15,877 nucleotides of DNA from Bacillota bacterium (GTDB lineage Bacteria > Bacillota > Desulfitobacteriia > Desulfitobacteriales > JAJXUE01), in assembly GCA_021786555.1 (NCBI GenBank), contig JAJYNB010000132.1:1-15877 (forward strand), in the 5' to 3' direction. The notes under the pieces were generated by a model. That model was not told the origin of the DNA. It searched no databases and was given only the letters and a program-made list of their open reading frames with translations. Position numbers and translations under genes: made by a program. Below are positions 1 through 6,170 of the stretch, piece by piece. Every line of letters begins with the position of its first letter. Positions within the stretch are counted from its first letter, which is position 1.

Positions 1-1
1 C

Positions 2-415
2 ATAGGTGAGCTGGGGGATTTTGCCAAGGAATATGCAGATTCTCTCGGTGAAGCAACCGGACATATTGCCTGTATCGCTGACAGGGATAATATCATTGCG
101 GTGTCTGGAGCACCCAAGAAAGAGTTCATGGGAAAAGCCATTGGACCGGCGGTTGAACGGGCCATGGAGGAAAGAAAGACTATTCACATCTCCAAAGTTG
201 CAGAAAACAATGCAAATTGCAAGAACTGCCCGGTAAACGAAGAAGAAGATAAATGCAAAATTATGAGTGAAGTCATTGCTCCGATCATTGCTGAAGGGGA
301 TCCTATCGGTGCAGTGATCTTAATGACTAAGGAGCCCAATGTGAAAATGGGTGAAATGGAAATCAAGTTGGTAGAGACTGCAGCGGGTTTCCTGGCGAAA
401 CAAATGGAACAGTGA
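2..415 (+). CDS. spoVT: Stage V sporulation protein T, C-terminal GAF part (5'-truncated by window edge)
   Basis: The open frame enters from the left edge, so the N-terminal AbrB-type DNA-binding domain is not visible. About 137 residues remain. They begin IGELGDFAKEYADSLGEATG and end in GDPIGAVIL and VETAAGFLAKQMEQ, which match the linker and GAF domain of SpoVT as I remember the Bacillus protein. SpoVT is a transcription factor made in the forespore that modulates sigma-G-dependent genes; its GAF domain is thought to sense a small ligand. An internal ATG at 122 or GTG at 101 would split the GAF domain, so neither is a likely start. A CX2CX8C cysteine group sits in the loop before SEVIAPII (about bases 218-259) and is absent from Bacillus SpoVT as I recall it. 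The gene ends at a TGA immediately before a strong terminator, so it does not read into spoVB. Confidence 0.93.
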   Translation: MGELGDFAKEYADSLGEATGHIACIADRDNIIAVSGAPKKEFMGKAIGPAVERAMEERKTIHISKVAENNANCKNCPVNEEEDKCKIMSEVIAPIIAEGDPIGAVILMTKEPNVKMGEMEIKLVETAAGFLAKQMEQ

Positions 416-443
416 TTAAAAGGCGGCGGAAGCCGCCTTTTAA
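416..443 (+). terminator. Rho-independent terminator of spoVT
   Basis: Perfect 12-bp inverted repeat (416-427 paired with 432-443) with a GC core GGCGGC/GCCGCC, a GGAA tetraloop of the GNRA class, and AAAA/TTTT flanks. It starts one base after the spoVT stop codon. Confidence 0.93.
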
Positions 444-470
444 AATTTCCGGAGCAATTCTTAAAAGAAG

Positions 471-581
<111 letters not shown>

Positions 582-591
582 CCTACCCGAA

Positions 592-620
592 TAATATTTT
601 CTCTCCCCCGTTAATAAACT
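592..620 (+). promoter_or_regulatory. Candidate sigma-E promoter of spoVB
   Basis: TAATATT (592-598) matches the sigma-E -35 consensus KMATATT at every position. After a 14-base spacer, AATAAACT (613-620) matches the -10 consensus CATACAMT at 6 of 8 positions. The predicted transcript start near 627 lies about 10 bases before the SD. In B. subtilis spoVB is a mother-cell sigma-E gene, which agrees. This is motif matching by eye. Confidence 0.6.
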
Positions 621-649
621 GTACAAGCAATACCTGGGGGGAGAACTAC

Positions 650-2221
650 ATGATAAAAAAAAGGAGCTTTGTGCAGGGAGCCTTGATATTGTCGGCAGCG
701 GGAATTGTCAGCAAATTACTAGGGGCTGTTTACCGTATTCCCTTTGCCAATATGGTAGGAAACGAAGGTGTCGGCCTGTATCAAATGGCCTATCCAATTT
801 ATACTGCTTTATTATCGCTCTCTACCGGGGGCATACCCGTAGCAGTATCAATTTTGGTGGCGGAACACCTGAGCAAGGGGGACAGGCAGGGGGCTAACCG
901 GGTGCTGTTTACAGCCCTGACAATTTTGGGGATTACAGGGCTGGCCTTAAGCCTGGGAATGTACGCGGGAGCTGAATTTATTGCTGAGAACTTATTGTAT
1001 GACGGAAGGGCTGTATACTCATTGATGCTTATCAGTCCCGCTCTGTTATTTACCGCCATGGTGGCGCCCCTGCGGGGATATTTTCAGGGAGGGCAAAACA
1101 TGGTCCCTACAGCTGTGTCCCAGGTAGTTGAACAATTGGTCAGAGTGGGAACAGTTTTTGCGGGCGCTTATTTTTTGATGCCTTACGGACTGGAATTTGC
1201 CGCTGCAGGCGCCACCTTCGGCGCGGTGACGGGGGGCCTGGCTGCACTTCTGGTTTTGTTAGGCTTTTACTTTGCGACCAGGGCGACAAGCGGAACGAAA
1301 ACGGCTTTGAGTTACCGCCGCAGCGTGGTGCAGCTTGCCCGACTTGCCCTTCCCATTTGTTTTGGGGGTCTGGTTATGCCTTTGATGCAGACGATAGATG
1401 CCCTGGTCGTACCTCTAAGGCTTCGTACGGCCGGCTGCGGCGTATCCGGGGCAACTGCCATGTATGGGGAGCTCACAGGAATGGCGGGCCCTCTCATCAG
1501 CCTGACAGGAGTGGTTACAACGGCTTTGGCAGCAAGCCTGGTGCCCGTGGTTTCGGCCTCGATTGCTGCAGGGAAGGCAGGGATGCTGAAGCGGAGGGTT
1601 GAAGAAGCTTTGCGCCTGGCAATTATGATCTGTCTGCCCGCCGCAGTCGGTTTGACAGTGCTGGCAAAGCCCATATCCTTTACGCTTTATAAGCTGCCAA
1701 GTATGGGGCTTACTCTTGCAGCCCTGGCCCCAGCTGCATTCTTCCTTGGCATGTACCAGGTTTCAGCAGGGGCACTGCAAGGCTTGGGTAAAACGGGCCT
1801 GCCAGTGCGGAACCTTGTAGCCGGCAGCGTCCTAAAGCTTTTGCTTACCTATTATCTTACCGCCTTACCCCAATGGGGAGTCAAAGGCGCAGCCATTGGG
1901 TCAGTGGGAGGGTTTGCCCTGGCGGCTGCGCTGAACTTCCAGGCGCTGTATATGCGGATGCCTCCCGGCTTTCACTTAAGCGGATTATTGCTTAAACCCA
2001 CATTGGCTGGTACAATTATGGCAATAATTTTAGTAGGGGCAAGGGACCAGTTTGCTGTCAGCAGATTCACCGGTCTGGTCTTGGTTCTGGCTGGGGCTTT
2101 TGTTTATGGAGTATCCCTTGTTTTTCTAGGAGAGTTAAAGGCCAGGGAAATTTCACTGATGCCGTTTGTTGGCAAGACCTTGGCCAAATTATTACTGGAC
2201 ATAGGAATAGTGAGGGAATGA
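650..2221 (+). CDS. spoVB: Stage V sporulation protein B, MOP-superfamily polysaccharide/lipid flippase
   Basis: The 523-residue protein is almost entirely hydrophobic, with segments consistent with about 14 membrane spans, the size and pattern of the MATE/MurJ-like (MOP) exporters. Recognisable family stretches are the N-terminal SKLLGAVYRIPFANMVGNEG, then GLYQMAYPIYTALLSLSTGG and, mid-protein, PLRGYFQG. SpoVB sits in the outer forespore membrane and is thought to flip lipid-linked precursors for spore cortex peptidoglycan; a role for paralogues in vegetative MurJ-like flipping cannot be excluded. The ATG start has a GGGGGGAG SD seven bases upstream. The stop is one base from the mazG GTG start, so the two are probably co-transcribed and translationally coupled. 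The sigma-E-like promoter upstream supports the sporulation assignment over a general flippase. Confidence 0.93.
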   Translation: MIKKRSFVQGALILSAAGIVSKLLGAVYRIPFANMVGNEGVGLYQMAYPIYTALLSLSTGGIPVAVSILVAEHLSKGDRQGANRVLFTALTILGITGLALSLGMYAGAEFIAENLLYDGRAVYSLMLISPALLFTAMVAPLRGYFQGGQNMVPTAVSQVVEQLVRVGTVFAGAYFLMPYGLEFAAAGATFGAVTGGLAALLVLLGFYFATRATSGTKTALSYRRSVVQLARLALPICFGGLVMPLMQTIDALVVPLRLRTAGCGVSGATAMYGELTGMAGPLISLTGVVTTALAASLVPVVSASIAAGKAGMLKRRVEEALRLAIMICLPAAVGLTVLAKPISFTLYKLPSMGLTLAALAPAAFFLGMYQVSAGALQGLGKTGLPVRNLVAGSVLKLLLTYYLTALPQWGVKGAAIGSVGGFALAAALNFQALYMRMPPGFHLSGLLLKPTLAGTIMAIILVGARDQFAVSRFTGLVLVLAGAFVYGVSLVFLGELKAREISLMPFVGKTLAKLLLDIGIVRE

Positions 2222-2222
2222 A

Positions 2223-3656
2223 GTGGCAAAAGTTACGGTAGTCGGACTGGGCCCTGGCTCTTTGGGGCAAATAAGCTTGGAAACGTATGATTTATTGATG
2301 TCCGGAAATCCAGTGTATATGCGCACATCCGAGCATCCCTGCGTGGAACAACTACGCGAGAGAGGGGTGGTTTTTCAGACCTTTGACCGTATTTACGCTT
2401 CTGCCAGCAGCTTTGAGCAAGTTTACCAGGAAATTGCCGAATATCTCACCACAGCAGCCAAAAGTTGTGATGTGATCTACGCCGTACCGGGGCACCCCCG
2501 CGTGGGTGAACGGTCTGTGGAAATATTACTGAATATGGCCGCTCTGTCGGACGCTGAAGTGGAAATCAAAAATGCTATGAGTTTTCTTGACCCATTGTTC
2601 ACCTCCTTGGATTTTGACCCTATTCACGGTGCGGCCGTATCTGATGGCAGCGTTGCTTTAAAGAGTGTAGATTATCAGGGATGGCTTATTATTTCCCAAG
2701 TATACGATAAAATGATTGCCTCTGAACGAAAACTGGACTTAATGAACTTTTATCCTGACGAATTTCCTGTTTATGTGATTAAGGGAGCAGGACTTGCACA
2801 GGAACAGTCCTTTAAAATTCCTTTGTACCAGTTGGACCGGGGGGAGTACTTCGACCCTCTAACCTGTATCGCGGTACCGCCCCTGCCTTTTGAGCTTCAG
2901 CCGCCTGACTGGGACAAGTTATTGGAGGTGATGGCAAGGCTGCGTCAACCTGGGGGTTGTCCCTGGGACATAGAGCAAACTCATGCTAGCCTACGCCCGT
3001 ACCTACTGGAGGAAACTTTTGAGGTTTTGGAAGCCCTTGACATGGGAGATATGCATAAATTATGTGAAGAGTTGGGAGACTTATTACTGCAAATTGTTTT
3101 TCACGCCGAATTAGCCCAAGAAAGACATGATTTTACAGCTGCGGACGTGGTCAAGGGGTTGGTTGAAAAATTGGTACGGCGGCATCCGCATGTTTTTGCC
3201 GGAGTCCAGGTTGTCTCTGCCGGGGAGGTTGCGGTAAATTGGGATAGAATTAAAGAAGAGGAAACGGGGAGGCGATCTTCGGTACTTGACGGCCTGACCA
3301 AAGGGTTGACATCACTGATGTATGCCAGGAAGGTTCAATCCCGGGCAGCCAAGGTTGGATTTGATTGGCCGGACCAGGATGGACCGGCAGAAAAAATCAG
3401 GGAGGAACTTGCTGAACTGCTTGCAGCAAGTTCGCGTCAGGAACAAATTGAGGAACTGGGCGACCTGTTATTTGCCGTAGTTAATCTAAGCAGGTTTCTG
3501 GACATTGAACCTGAGTTGGCCTTGCGGGGTTCAGTTGACAAATTCATCAAGCGTTTTAAGTATATTGAAGAAAACTGTAGACAGAAAGATGTCGACATCC
3601 AGCATATGAGCCTAGAAGAAATGGAAAAGTTATGGCAATTGGCGAAAAGACAATGA
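2223..3656 (+). CDS. mazG: MazG nucleoside triphosphate pyrophosphohydrolase fused to a tetrapyrrole-methylase-like domain (YabN type)
   Basis: Two-domain protein of 477 residues, the usual Firmicutes YabN architecture. Residues 1 to about 225 form a SAM-dependent tetrapyrrole (corrin/porphyrin) methylase-like domain with GLGPG at 8-12 and YAVPGHPRVGE at 86-96. From about 230 comes a tandem MazG region: GGCPWDIEQTH at 244-254, the metal-binding EETFE at 263-267 and EELGD at 282-286, then a second weaker EELGD repeat near the C-terminus. MazG hydrolyses NTPs to NMP and pyrophosphate and is linked to removing aberrant nucleotides and to ppGpp control. The substrate of the methylase-like half is unknown in this family. 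The GTG start is chosen because GAGGG lies six bases upstream and no other in-frame start is placed well. The gene directly follows spoVB. Confidence 0.95.
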   Translation: MAKVTVVGLGPGSLGQISLETYDLLMSGNPVYMRTSEHPCVEQLRERGVVFQTFDRIYASASSFEQVYQEIAEYLTTAAKSCDVIYAVPGHPRVGERSVEILLNMAALSDAEVEIKNAMSFLDPLFTSLDFDPIHGAAVSDGSVALKSVDYQGWLIISQVYDKMIASERKLDLMNFYPDEFPVYVIKGAGLAQEQSFKIPLYQLDRGEYFDPLTCIAVPPLPFELQPPDWDKLLEVMARLRQPGGCPWDIEQTHASLRPYLLEETFEVLEALDMGDMHKLCEELGDLLLQIVFHAELAQERHDFTAADVVKGLVEKLVRRHPHVFAGVQVVSAGEVAVNWDRIKEEETGRRSSVLDGLTKGLTSLMYARKVQSRAAKVGFDWPDQDGPAEKIREELAELLAASSRQEQIEELGDLLFAVVNLSRFLDIEPELALRGSVDKFIKRFKYIEENCRQKDVDIQHMSLEEMEKLWQLAKRQ

Positions 3657-3755
3657 AAATAGTGGAAAAGTTGTTGAATATTATCCAGGGGCAGAAGGAG
3701 ATTTGAGGTCTGTAGCGAAAGTACTAGAGTACCATAAATTCAGGAGGGATTACCT

Positions 3756-4031
3756 TTGAACAAAACCGATTTGGTGACCGCAGTAGCTGAAAAAACCGAA
3801 CTGGCCAAAAAGGACGCTGAAAAAGCTGTTAATGCAGTATTCGCAAGTATTGAAGAGGCTCTTACCAAAGGCGATAAGGTTCAGTTAGTCGGATTTGGCA
3901 CTTTCGAGGTCAAAGAACGGAAAGAGCGTACCGGTCGTAATCCTCAAACCAAAGAGCAAATAGTCATTCCGGCTTCCAAAGTACCAGCATTTAAAGCAGG
4001 TAAGACTCTTAAAGAAGCTGTTGTTAAGTAA
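3756..4031 (+). CDS. hup: DNA-binding protein HU
   Basis: A 91-residue protein with the complete HU fold: N-terminal helices NKTDLVTAVAEK, then VGFGTFEVKERKERTGRNP leading into the beta arm, and PASKVPAFKAGKTLK at the C-terminus. HU binds DNA without strong sequence specificity, bends it and compacts the nucleoid; in spore formers it is an essential abundant protein. The start is TTG, set by AGGAGGG at 3742-3748 seven bases upstream; no ATG is available in frame. The gene is separated from mazG by 99 bases and ended by a clear terminator. I do not see a convincing sigma-A promoter in that gap, although a small 5-bp inverted repeat (3721-3732) lies there. Transcription from the spoVB-mazG unit is possible. 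Confidence 0.97.
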   Translation: MNKTDLVTAVAEKTELAKKDAEKAVNAVFASIEEALTKGDKVQLVGFGTFEVKERKERTGRNPQTKEQIVIPASKVPAFKAGKTLKEAVVK

Positions 4032-4040
4032 AGACCAGAG

Positions 4041-4070
4041 AAATCAGGTTTGTGATAACCTGATTTTCCT
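4041..4070 (+). terminator. Rho-independent terminator of hup
   Basis: Perfect 10-bp stem (4041-4050 with 4057-4066), 6-base loop TGTGAT, followed by TTTCCTTTAT. It lies 10 bases after the hup stop codon. The stem is AT-rich at its base, and a T-rich tract follows. Confidence 0.85.
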
Positions 4071-4075
4071 TTATG

Positions 4076-4155
4076 GTCAGGAGTCAGGAGTCAGAATGAA
4101 AGAACGTATTATTATCTCAAGGGATTCTGAATTCTGACTCCTGAATTCTGAATAC
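4076..4155. repeat. Interspersed heptamer repeat, copy 2
   Basis: Same element as at 471-581 in shorter form. The left arm is GTCA, GGAGTCA, GGAGTCA, GAAT (4076-4097); the right arm is TGAATTC, TGACTCC, TGAATTC, TGAATAC (4128-4155). The arm-tip pair TCAGAAT/ATTCTGA is conserved in both copies, with a 26-base loop here and 24 in copy 1. Loop sequences differ, while arm unit sequence and register are kept. It sits directly after the hup terminator, as copy 1 sits after the spoVT terminator. Confidence 0.82.
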
Positions 4156-4181
4156 CTGAATAGCAACTATGAGGAATTATT

Positions 4182-4442
4182 ATGCGTCTGGACAAATTTC
4201 TTAAAGTGTCGAGAATAATCAGGCGGCGGACAATTGCCAAAGAGGTGTGTGATCAAGGGGGTGCTTCCGTTAACGGCCGCGCGTCTAAGGCCGGCACGGA
4301 GCTTAAAACGGGTGATGTCCTGGACGTCAGGCTGGGAAACAAGCTTTTACGAGTACGGGTATTAAGCACGCCGGATGCTGTCAGGGCTCAAGATGCTCAG
4401 CAGCTTTACGAAGTAATTGAAGAGAAAACTGAGCAGAAGTAG
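4182..4442 (+). CDS. rqcP: S4-domain RNA-binding protein RqcP (YabO/Hsp15 family)
   Basis: An 86-residue protein that is essentially a single S4 RNA-binding domain: MRLDKFLKVSRIIRRRTIAK, then GGASVNGRASKAGTELKTGD and the strand LRVRVL. The length and position (just before yabP/yabQ) match B. subtilis YabO, now called RqcP. That protein works with RqcH on stalled 50S-peptidyl-tRNA complexes, helping add C-terminal alanine tails in ribosome-associated quality control. The ATG has GAGGA six bases upstream. The gene begins 27 bases after heptamer repeat copy 2. The only other reading is a generic Hsp15-like heat-shock S4 protein; the gene order favours RqcP. Confidence 0.92.
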   Translation: MRLDKFLKVSRIIRRRTIAKEVCDQGGASVNGRASKAGTELKTGDVLDVRLGNKLLRVRVLSTPDAVRAQDAQQLYEVIEEKTEQK

Positions 4443-4465
4443 GGGTTCTTCATCCCCTGCTTTTT
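4441..4465 (+). terminator. Weak terminator or attenuator after rqcP
   Basis: AGGGG (4441-4445) can pair with CCCCT (4454-4458) across an 8-base loop, followed closely by GC and TTTTT (4461-4465). An outer AGCAG/CTGCT pairing is possible as an alternative with a bulge. The stem is short and the left arm abuts the rqcP stop codon, so partial readthrough to yabP is likely. Confidence 0.45.
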
Positions 4466-4558
4466 ATTTATTGCTCCTTTTGTGGGGATTGTTCTAACTG
4501 AATCTTGCAGGGCATAGGTTGGTATAAAGGCGAGGTGTGGGCGAAAGGGGTTAAACTT

Positions 4559-4840
4559 ATGGAAGATGTAAAGAAGAAAGAGCATCAGCTCCATTTAGAT
4601 AAAAGACAGAAGCTTGCACTGAGCGGCATCACACACGTGGACACATTTAATGAAGCCGAAATCATTCTGGAAAGCGTGATGGGCAAAATGACATTAAAGG
4701 GAGAAAGCCTGCATATCACGCAGTTAAACCTTGATGAGGAAACTTTAATGGTTGAGGGCGCTATAAGAGCCATAATCTACTCGGATGGCGAAACCAAGGG
4801 TGTTAAAAGAAAAAATCTGCTCAATAAGATTCTGCGCTAA
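4559..4840 (+). CDS. yabP: Spore coat assembly/sporulation protein YabP
   Basis: A 93-residue protein containing HQLHLDKRQKLALSGITHVD, then EAEIILESVMGKMTLKGESL and a C-terminal RKNLLNKI. This matches the YabP/YqfC family: a short beta-rich protein with conserved 'SGI..V..F' and 'ETxMG..L.I.G..L' blocks. In B. subtilis yabP is under sigma-E control and is needed for sporulation, acting with YabQ in the mother cell. The frame is open further upstream, to a TTG at 4505. I chose ATG 4559 because AAAGGGG (4544-4550) lies eight bases before it, and because the upstream part does not resemble the family. I searched the 100 bases upstream for a sigma-E promoter and found only partial matches. The gene is followed by a hairpin and then yabQ. 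Confidence 0.9.
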   Translation: MEDVKKKEHQLHLDKRQKLALSGITHVDTFNEAEIILESVMGKMTLKGESLHITQLNLDEETLMVEGAIRAIIYSDGETKGVKRKNLLNKILR

Positions 4841-4863
4841 CGGTAACCCGTTAGCCTTTGTTT
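4836..4863 (+). terminator. Hairpin between yabP and yabQ (attenuator or weak terminator)
   Basis: Perfect 8-bp stem GCTAACGG/CCGTTAGC (4836-4843 with 4848-4855) with a TAAC loop, followed by CTTTGTTT. The left arm contains the yabP stop codon. The interrupted T tract suggests partial termination, which would set the YabQ:YabP ratio, or 3'-end protection of yabP mRNA. Confidence 0.6.
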
Positions 4864-4900
4864 CGTTTGGAAGGCGGAAAAACTTTTGGAGGGAATGCAG

Positions 4901-5407
4901 GTGTTGCACCAACAGGCATGGGCATTTTTCGTATCCTTTTTCACCGGGGTCTCAGCAGGTGTGGTATTTGATGTTTACCGTGAACTAAAAAAACTTTGGG
5001 GTTTACGCAGAATCGGCACTGCTCTGGGAGACTTTTTAACTCCGGTACTCATTGGGGCCGCCGCCTTTCGTTTGCTGCTGCTGGGAAATTGGGCTGAAAT
5101 GAGGTTATATGTATTGGTGGCTGTGGTCAGCGGTTTAACTCTTTATTTTATGGCTGCCAGCAGATGGGTCCGGAGAGTACTGAACTGGGTATTCAGGACA
5201 GCGGTATGGTTGGTCGGAATCGCTGTCAGTGGTATCATCTATCCCGTCAAGTTAATTCTCAAGCTAATGCTGTTTCCTCTTTACTGGCTCACCTGGGTGG
5301 GACATTTGGGAATAAGAATCATGGAATATCTGATTGGTTTTCCGCTTACCGCCCTAACCCGATTTTACCGCAGGCTTGCAGGTCGGATTAATCCACCGCT
5401 GAACTAA
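4901..5407 (+). CDS. yabQ: Sporulation membrane protein YabQ
   Basis: A 168-residue membrane protein. It begins with a hydrophobic helix (AWAFFVSFFTGVSAGVVFDVYREL), the signature opening of YabQ-type proteins. Two more hydrophobic helices follow in the first half (TPVLIGAAAFRLLLLG and LYVLVAVVSGLTLYFMAA). A long amphipathic-hydrophobic region with Arg/Lys clusters follows, ending RRLAGRINPPLN. YabQ localises to the forespore membranes and is required for cortex formation in B. subtilis; its molecular activity is not known. The GTG at 4901 is taken as start because GGAGGG (4888-4893) is seven bases before it. The in-frame ATG at 4895 is only one base from that SD and the TTG at 4886 overlaps it. 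It lies 60 bases after yabP, past the hairpin. Confidence 0.88.
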   Translation: MLHQQAWAFFVSFFTGVSAGVVFDVYRELKKLWGLRRIGTALGDFLTPVLIGAAAFRLLLLGNWAEMRLYVLVAVVSGLTLYFMAASRWVRRVLNWVFRTAVWLVGIAVSGIIYPVKLILKLMLFPLYWLTWVGHLGIRIMEYLIGFPLTALTRFYRRLAGRINPPLN

Positions 5408-5426
5408 ATTATTTGCGGATTTTCGG

Positions 5427-5455
5427 TTGCTTGTCTGTCCGTGGACCGGTATAAT
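5427..5455 (+). promoter_or_regulatory. Sigma-A promoter upstream of the small HTH gene and divIC
   Basis: TTGCTT (5427-5432), 17-base spacer, perfect TATAAT (5450-5455). The expected transcript start is near 5462, giving a leader of about 93 bases that contains the DnaA-box-like cluster. The -35 is only TTG plus mismatches, so the promoter may be moderate or regulated. Confidence 0.65.
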
Positions 5456-5489
5456 TGTTTGTAAAGCATATGTAATAAGTGTGTAGTAT

Positions 5490-5541
5490 ATTTGTCCACA
5501 ATTTATCCACCGCTGTTGATTATTTTGGGGATAAGACAAAT
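5490..5541 (+). promoter_or_regulatory. DnaA-box-like cluster and dyad in the leader of the HTH-divIC unit
   Basis: Three sequences each differ by one base from the DnaA box TTATCCACA: TTGTCCACA (5492-5500), TTATCCACC (5503-5511), and on the other strand TTATCCCCA (5526-5534). The first two start 11 bases apart, close to one helical turn. The same segment is a broken dyad: ATTTGTC (5490-5496) with GACAAAT (5535-5541), and TTATCC (5503-5508) with GGATAA (5529-5534), so it could instead be an operator or an RNA hairpin. It lies about 30-80 bases downstream of the predicted transcript start, where a bound protein would block elongation or initiation. Confidence 0.5.
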
Positions 5542-5554
5542 TTGGTGAGGGACA

Positions 5555-5776
5555 GTGCACCTGGAAATCAGGGGTTTGGAAAAACTAAGCTTTCGCGAAA
5601 GACAGGTCGTGATCCTTAAGGAGACCGGCCTTACAAGCGATGAAATCTCCAAACAGTTAAACTTGAGTGCAAGTTCCGTTGCTACCCTGTTTAACCGGGC
5701 CAAGTCCAAAGGATATAAAATAGTGATGGTTGTACCTGCCGAAAGAATAGGGCTTGACTTGGGTGGGGAGGAATAA
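5555..5776 (+). CDS. Small helix-turn-helix protein, sigma-70 region 4/LuxR-type domain only
   Basis: A 73-residue protein. The middle, LSFRERQVVILKETGLTSDE followed by ISKQLNLSASSVATLFNRA, has the 'S.RE.Q...L...G.T..EIA..L..S...V' pattern shared by sigma factor region 4 and LuxR/GerE C-terminal domains. No sigma region 2 or receiver domain is present, so the protein is a DNA-binding module alone. The tail KGYKIVMVVPAERIGLDLGG is not recognised. It may be a transcription regulator, or an RNA polymerase accessory factor; the target is unknown. The GTG start has GAGGG at 5547-5551, a tight spacing of three bases. An in-frame TGA at 5546 excludes a longer protein. It is two bases upstream of divIC, whose SD lies inside it, so the two are coupled. 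Autoregulation through the dyad in its leader is an attractive but untested idea. Confidence 0.75.
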   Translation: MHLEIRGLEKLSFRERQVVILKETGLTSDEISKQLNLSASSVATLFNRAKSKGYKIVMVVPAERIGLDLGGEE

Positions 5777-5778
5777 AG

Positions 5779-6096
5779 ATGGCCGAGGCAAAGAAAAAAA
5801 GGCGTTCTTCCTCTAAATTACGCAGATATCGCATCCATGCCTTATTGTTCGCGATATTGGCCGTGGGGGTTTTCACGGCTTTTTGGCCTGCTTATGTTTG
5901 GAATTCACAAATTGACCAGAATGTAAGTAAACTGACAGCAGAAAAAAATCAAATCATGCAGCAGAATCAGGCCTTGCATGAAGAGGTCCGCAGATTAAAT
6001 ACTCCCGAATACGTGGAACAGTTGGCCCGTAAAGATTTGGGATTGGTTAAACCCGGTGAAATTCCAATTACACAGGGGATTCCATCAAAGCGCTAA
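5779..6096 (+). CDS. divIC: Septum formation initiator, DivIC/FtsB family
   Basis: A 105-residue bitopic membrane protein. A basic cytoplasmic head (KKKRRSSSKLRRYR) is followed by one membrane span at about residues 22-42. A coiled coil follows (QIDQNVSKLTAEKNQIMQQN to about residue 75). The family's C-terminal signature is TPEYVEQLARKDLGLVKPGE. DivIC/FtsB forms a complex with FtsL and DivIB/FtsQ that controls activation of septal peptidoglycan synthesis at the division site; in B. subtilis it is needed for vegetative and sporulation septa. The ATG has GGGGAGGA (5764-5771) seven bases upstream. The place between yabQ and yabR is the B. subtilis position of divIC. The extra small HTH gene in front of it is the local difference. 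Confidence 0.93.
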   Translation: MAEAKKKRRSSSKLRRYRIHALLFAILAVGVFTAFWPAYVWNSQIDQNVSKLTAEKNQIMQQNQALHEEVRRLNTPEYVEQLARKDLGLVKPGEIPITQGIPSKR

Positions 6097-6100
6097 CATC

Positions 6101-6130
6101 TTGACATGAATTTTCTCCTTAACGTATAAT
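6101..6130 (+). promoter_or_regulatory. Consensus sigma-A promoter of yabR
   Basis: TTGACA (6101-6106) and TATAAT (6125-6130), both perfect, separated by 18 bases. The predicted start near 6137 gives a leader of about 45 bases. It begins only five bases after the divIC stop codon, so yabR has its own strong, probably constitutive transcription. Confidence 0.9.
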
Positions 6131-6150
6131 GTAAGTTGCTAATAAGATTT

Positions 6151-6170
6151 TTGTCTTGAGACAAGGAGGA
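6151..6170 (+). promoter_or_regulatory. Leader hairpin touching the yabR Shine-Dalgarno
   Basis: TTGTC (6151-6155) pairs with GACAA (6160-6164) around a TTGA loop. The 3' arm overlaps the first two bases of AAGGAGGA (6163-6170). An eight-T run (6172-6179) follows, placing the ATG 11 bases after the SD, longer than usual. The hairpin is short, so its effect on translation may be modest. Confidence 0.35.

Noticed and set aside
4500..4530. Sigma-E promoter for yabP (GAATCTT with TATAAAGG)
   Set aside because: The -35 fits 6/7 but the spacer would be 16 bases and the -10 only half matches, unlike the spoVB site.
4505..4558. Longer YabP start at TTG 4505 and longer FtsH start at 12527
   Set aside because: Neither has an SD at the right distance, and the added residues are unlike the families; good SDs point to 4559 and 12590.
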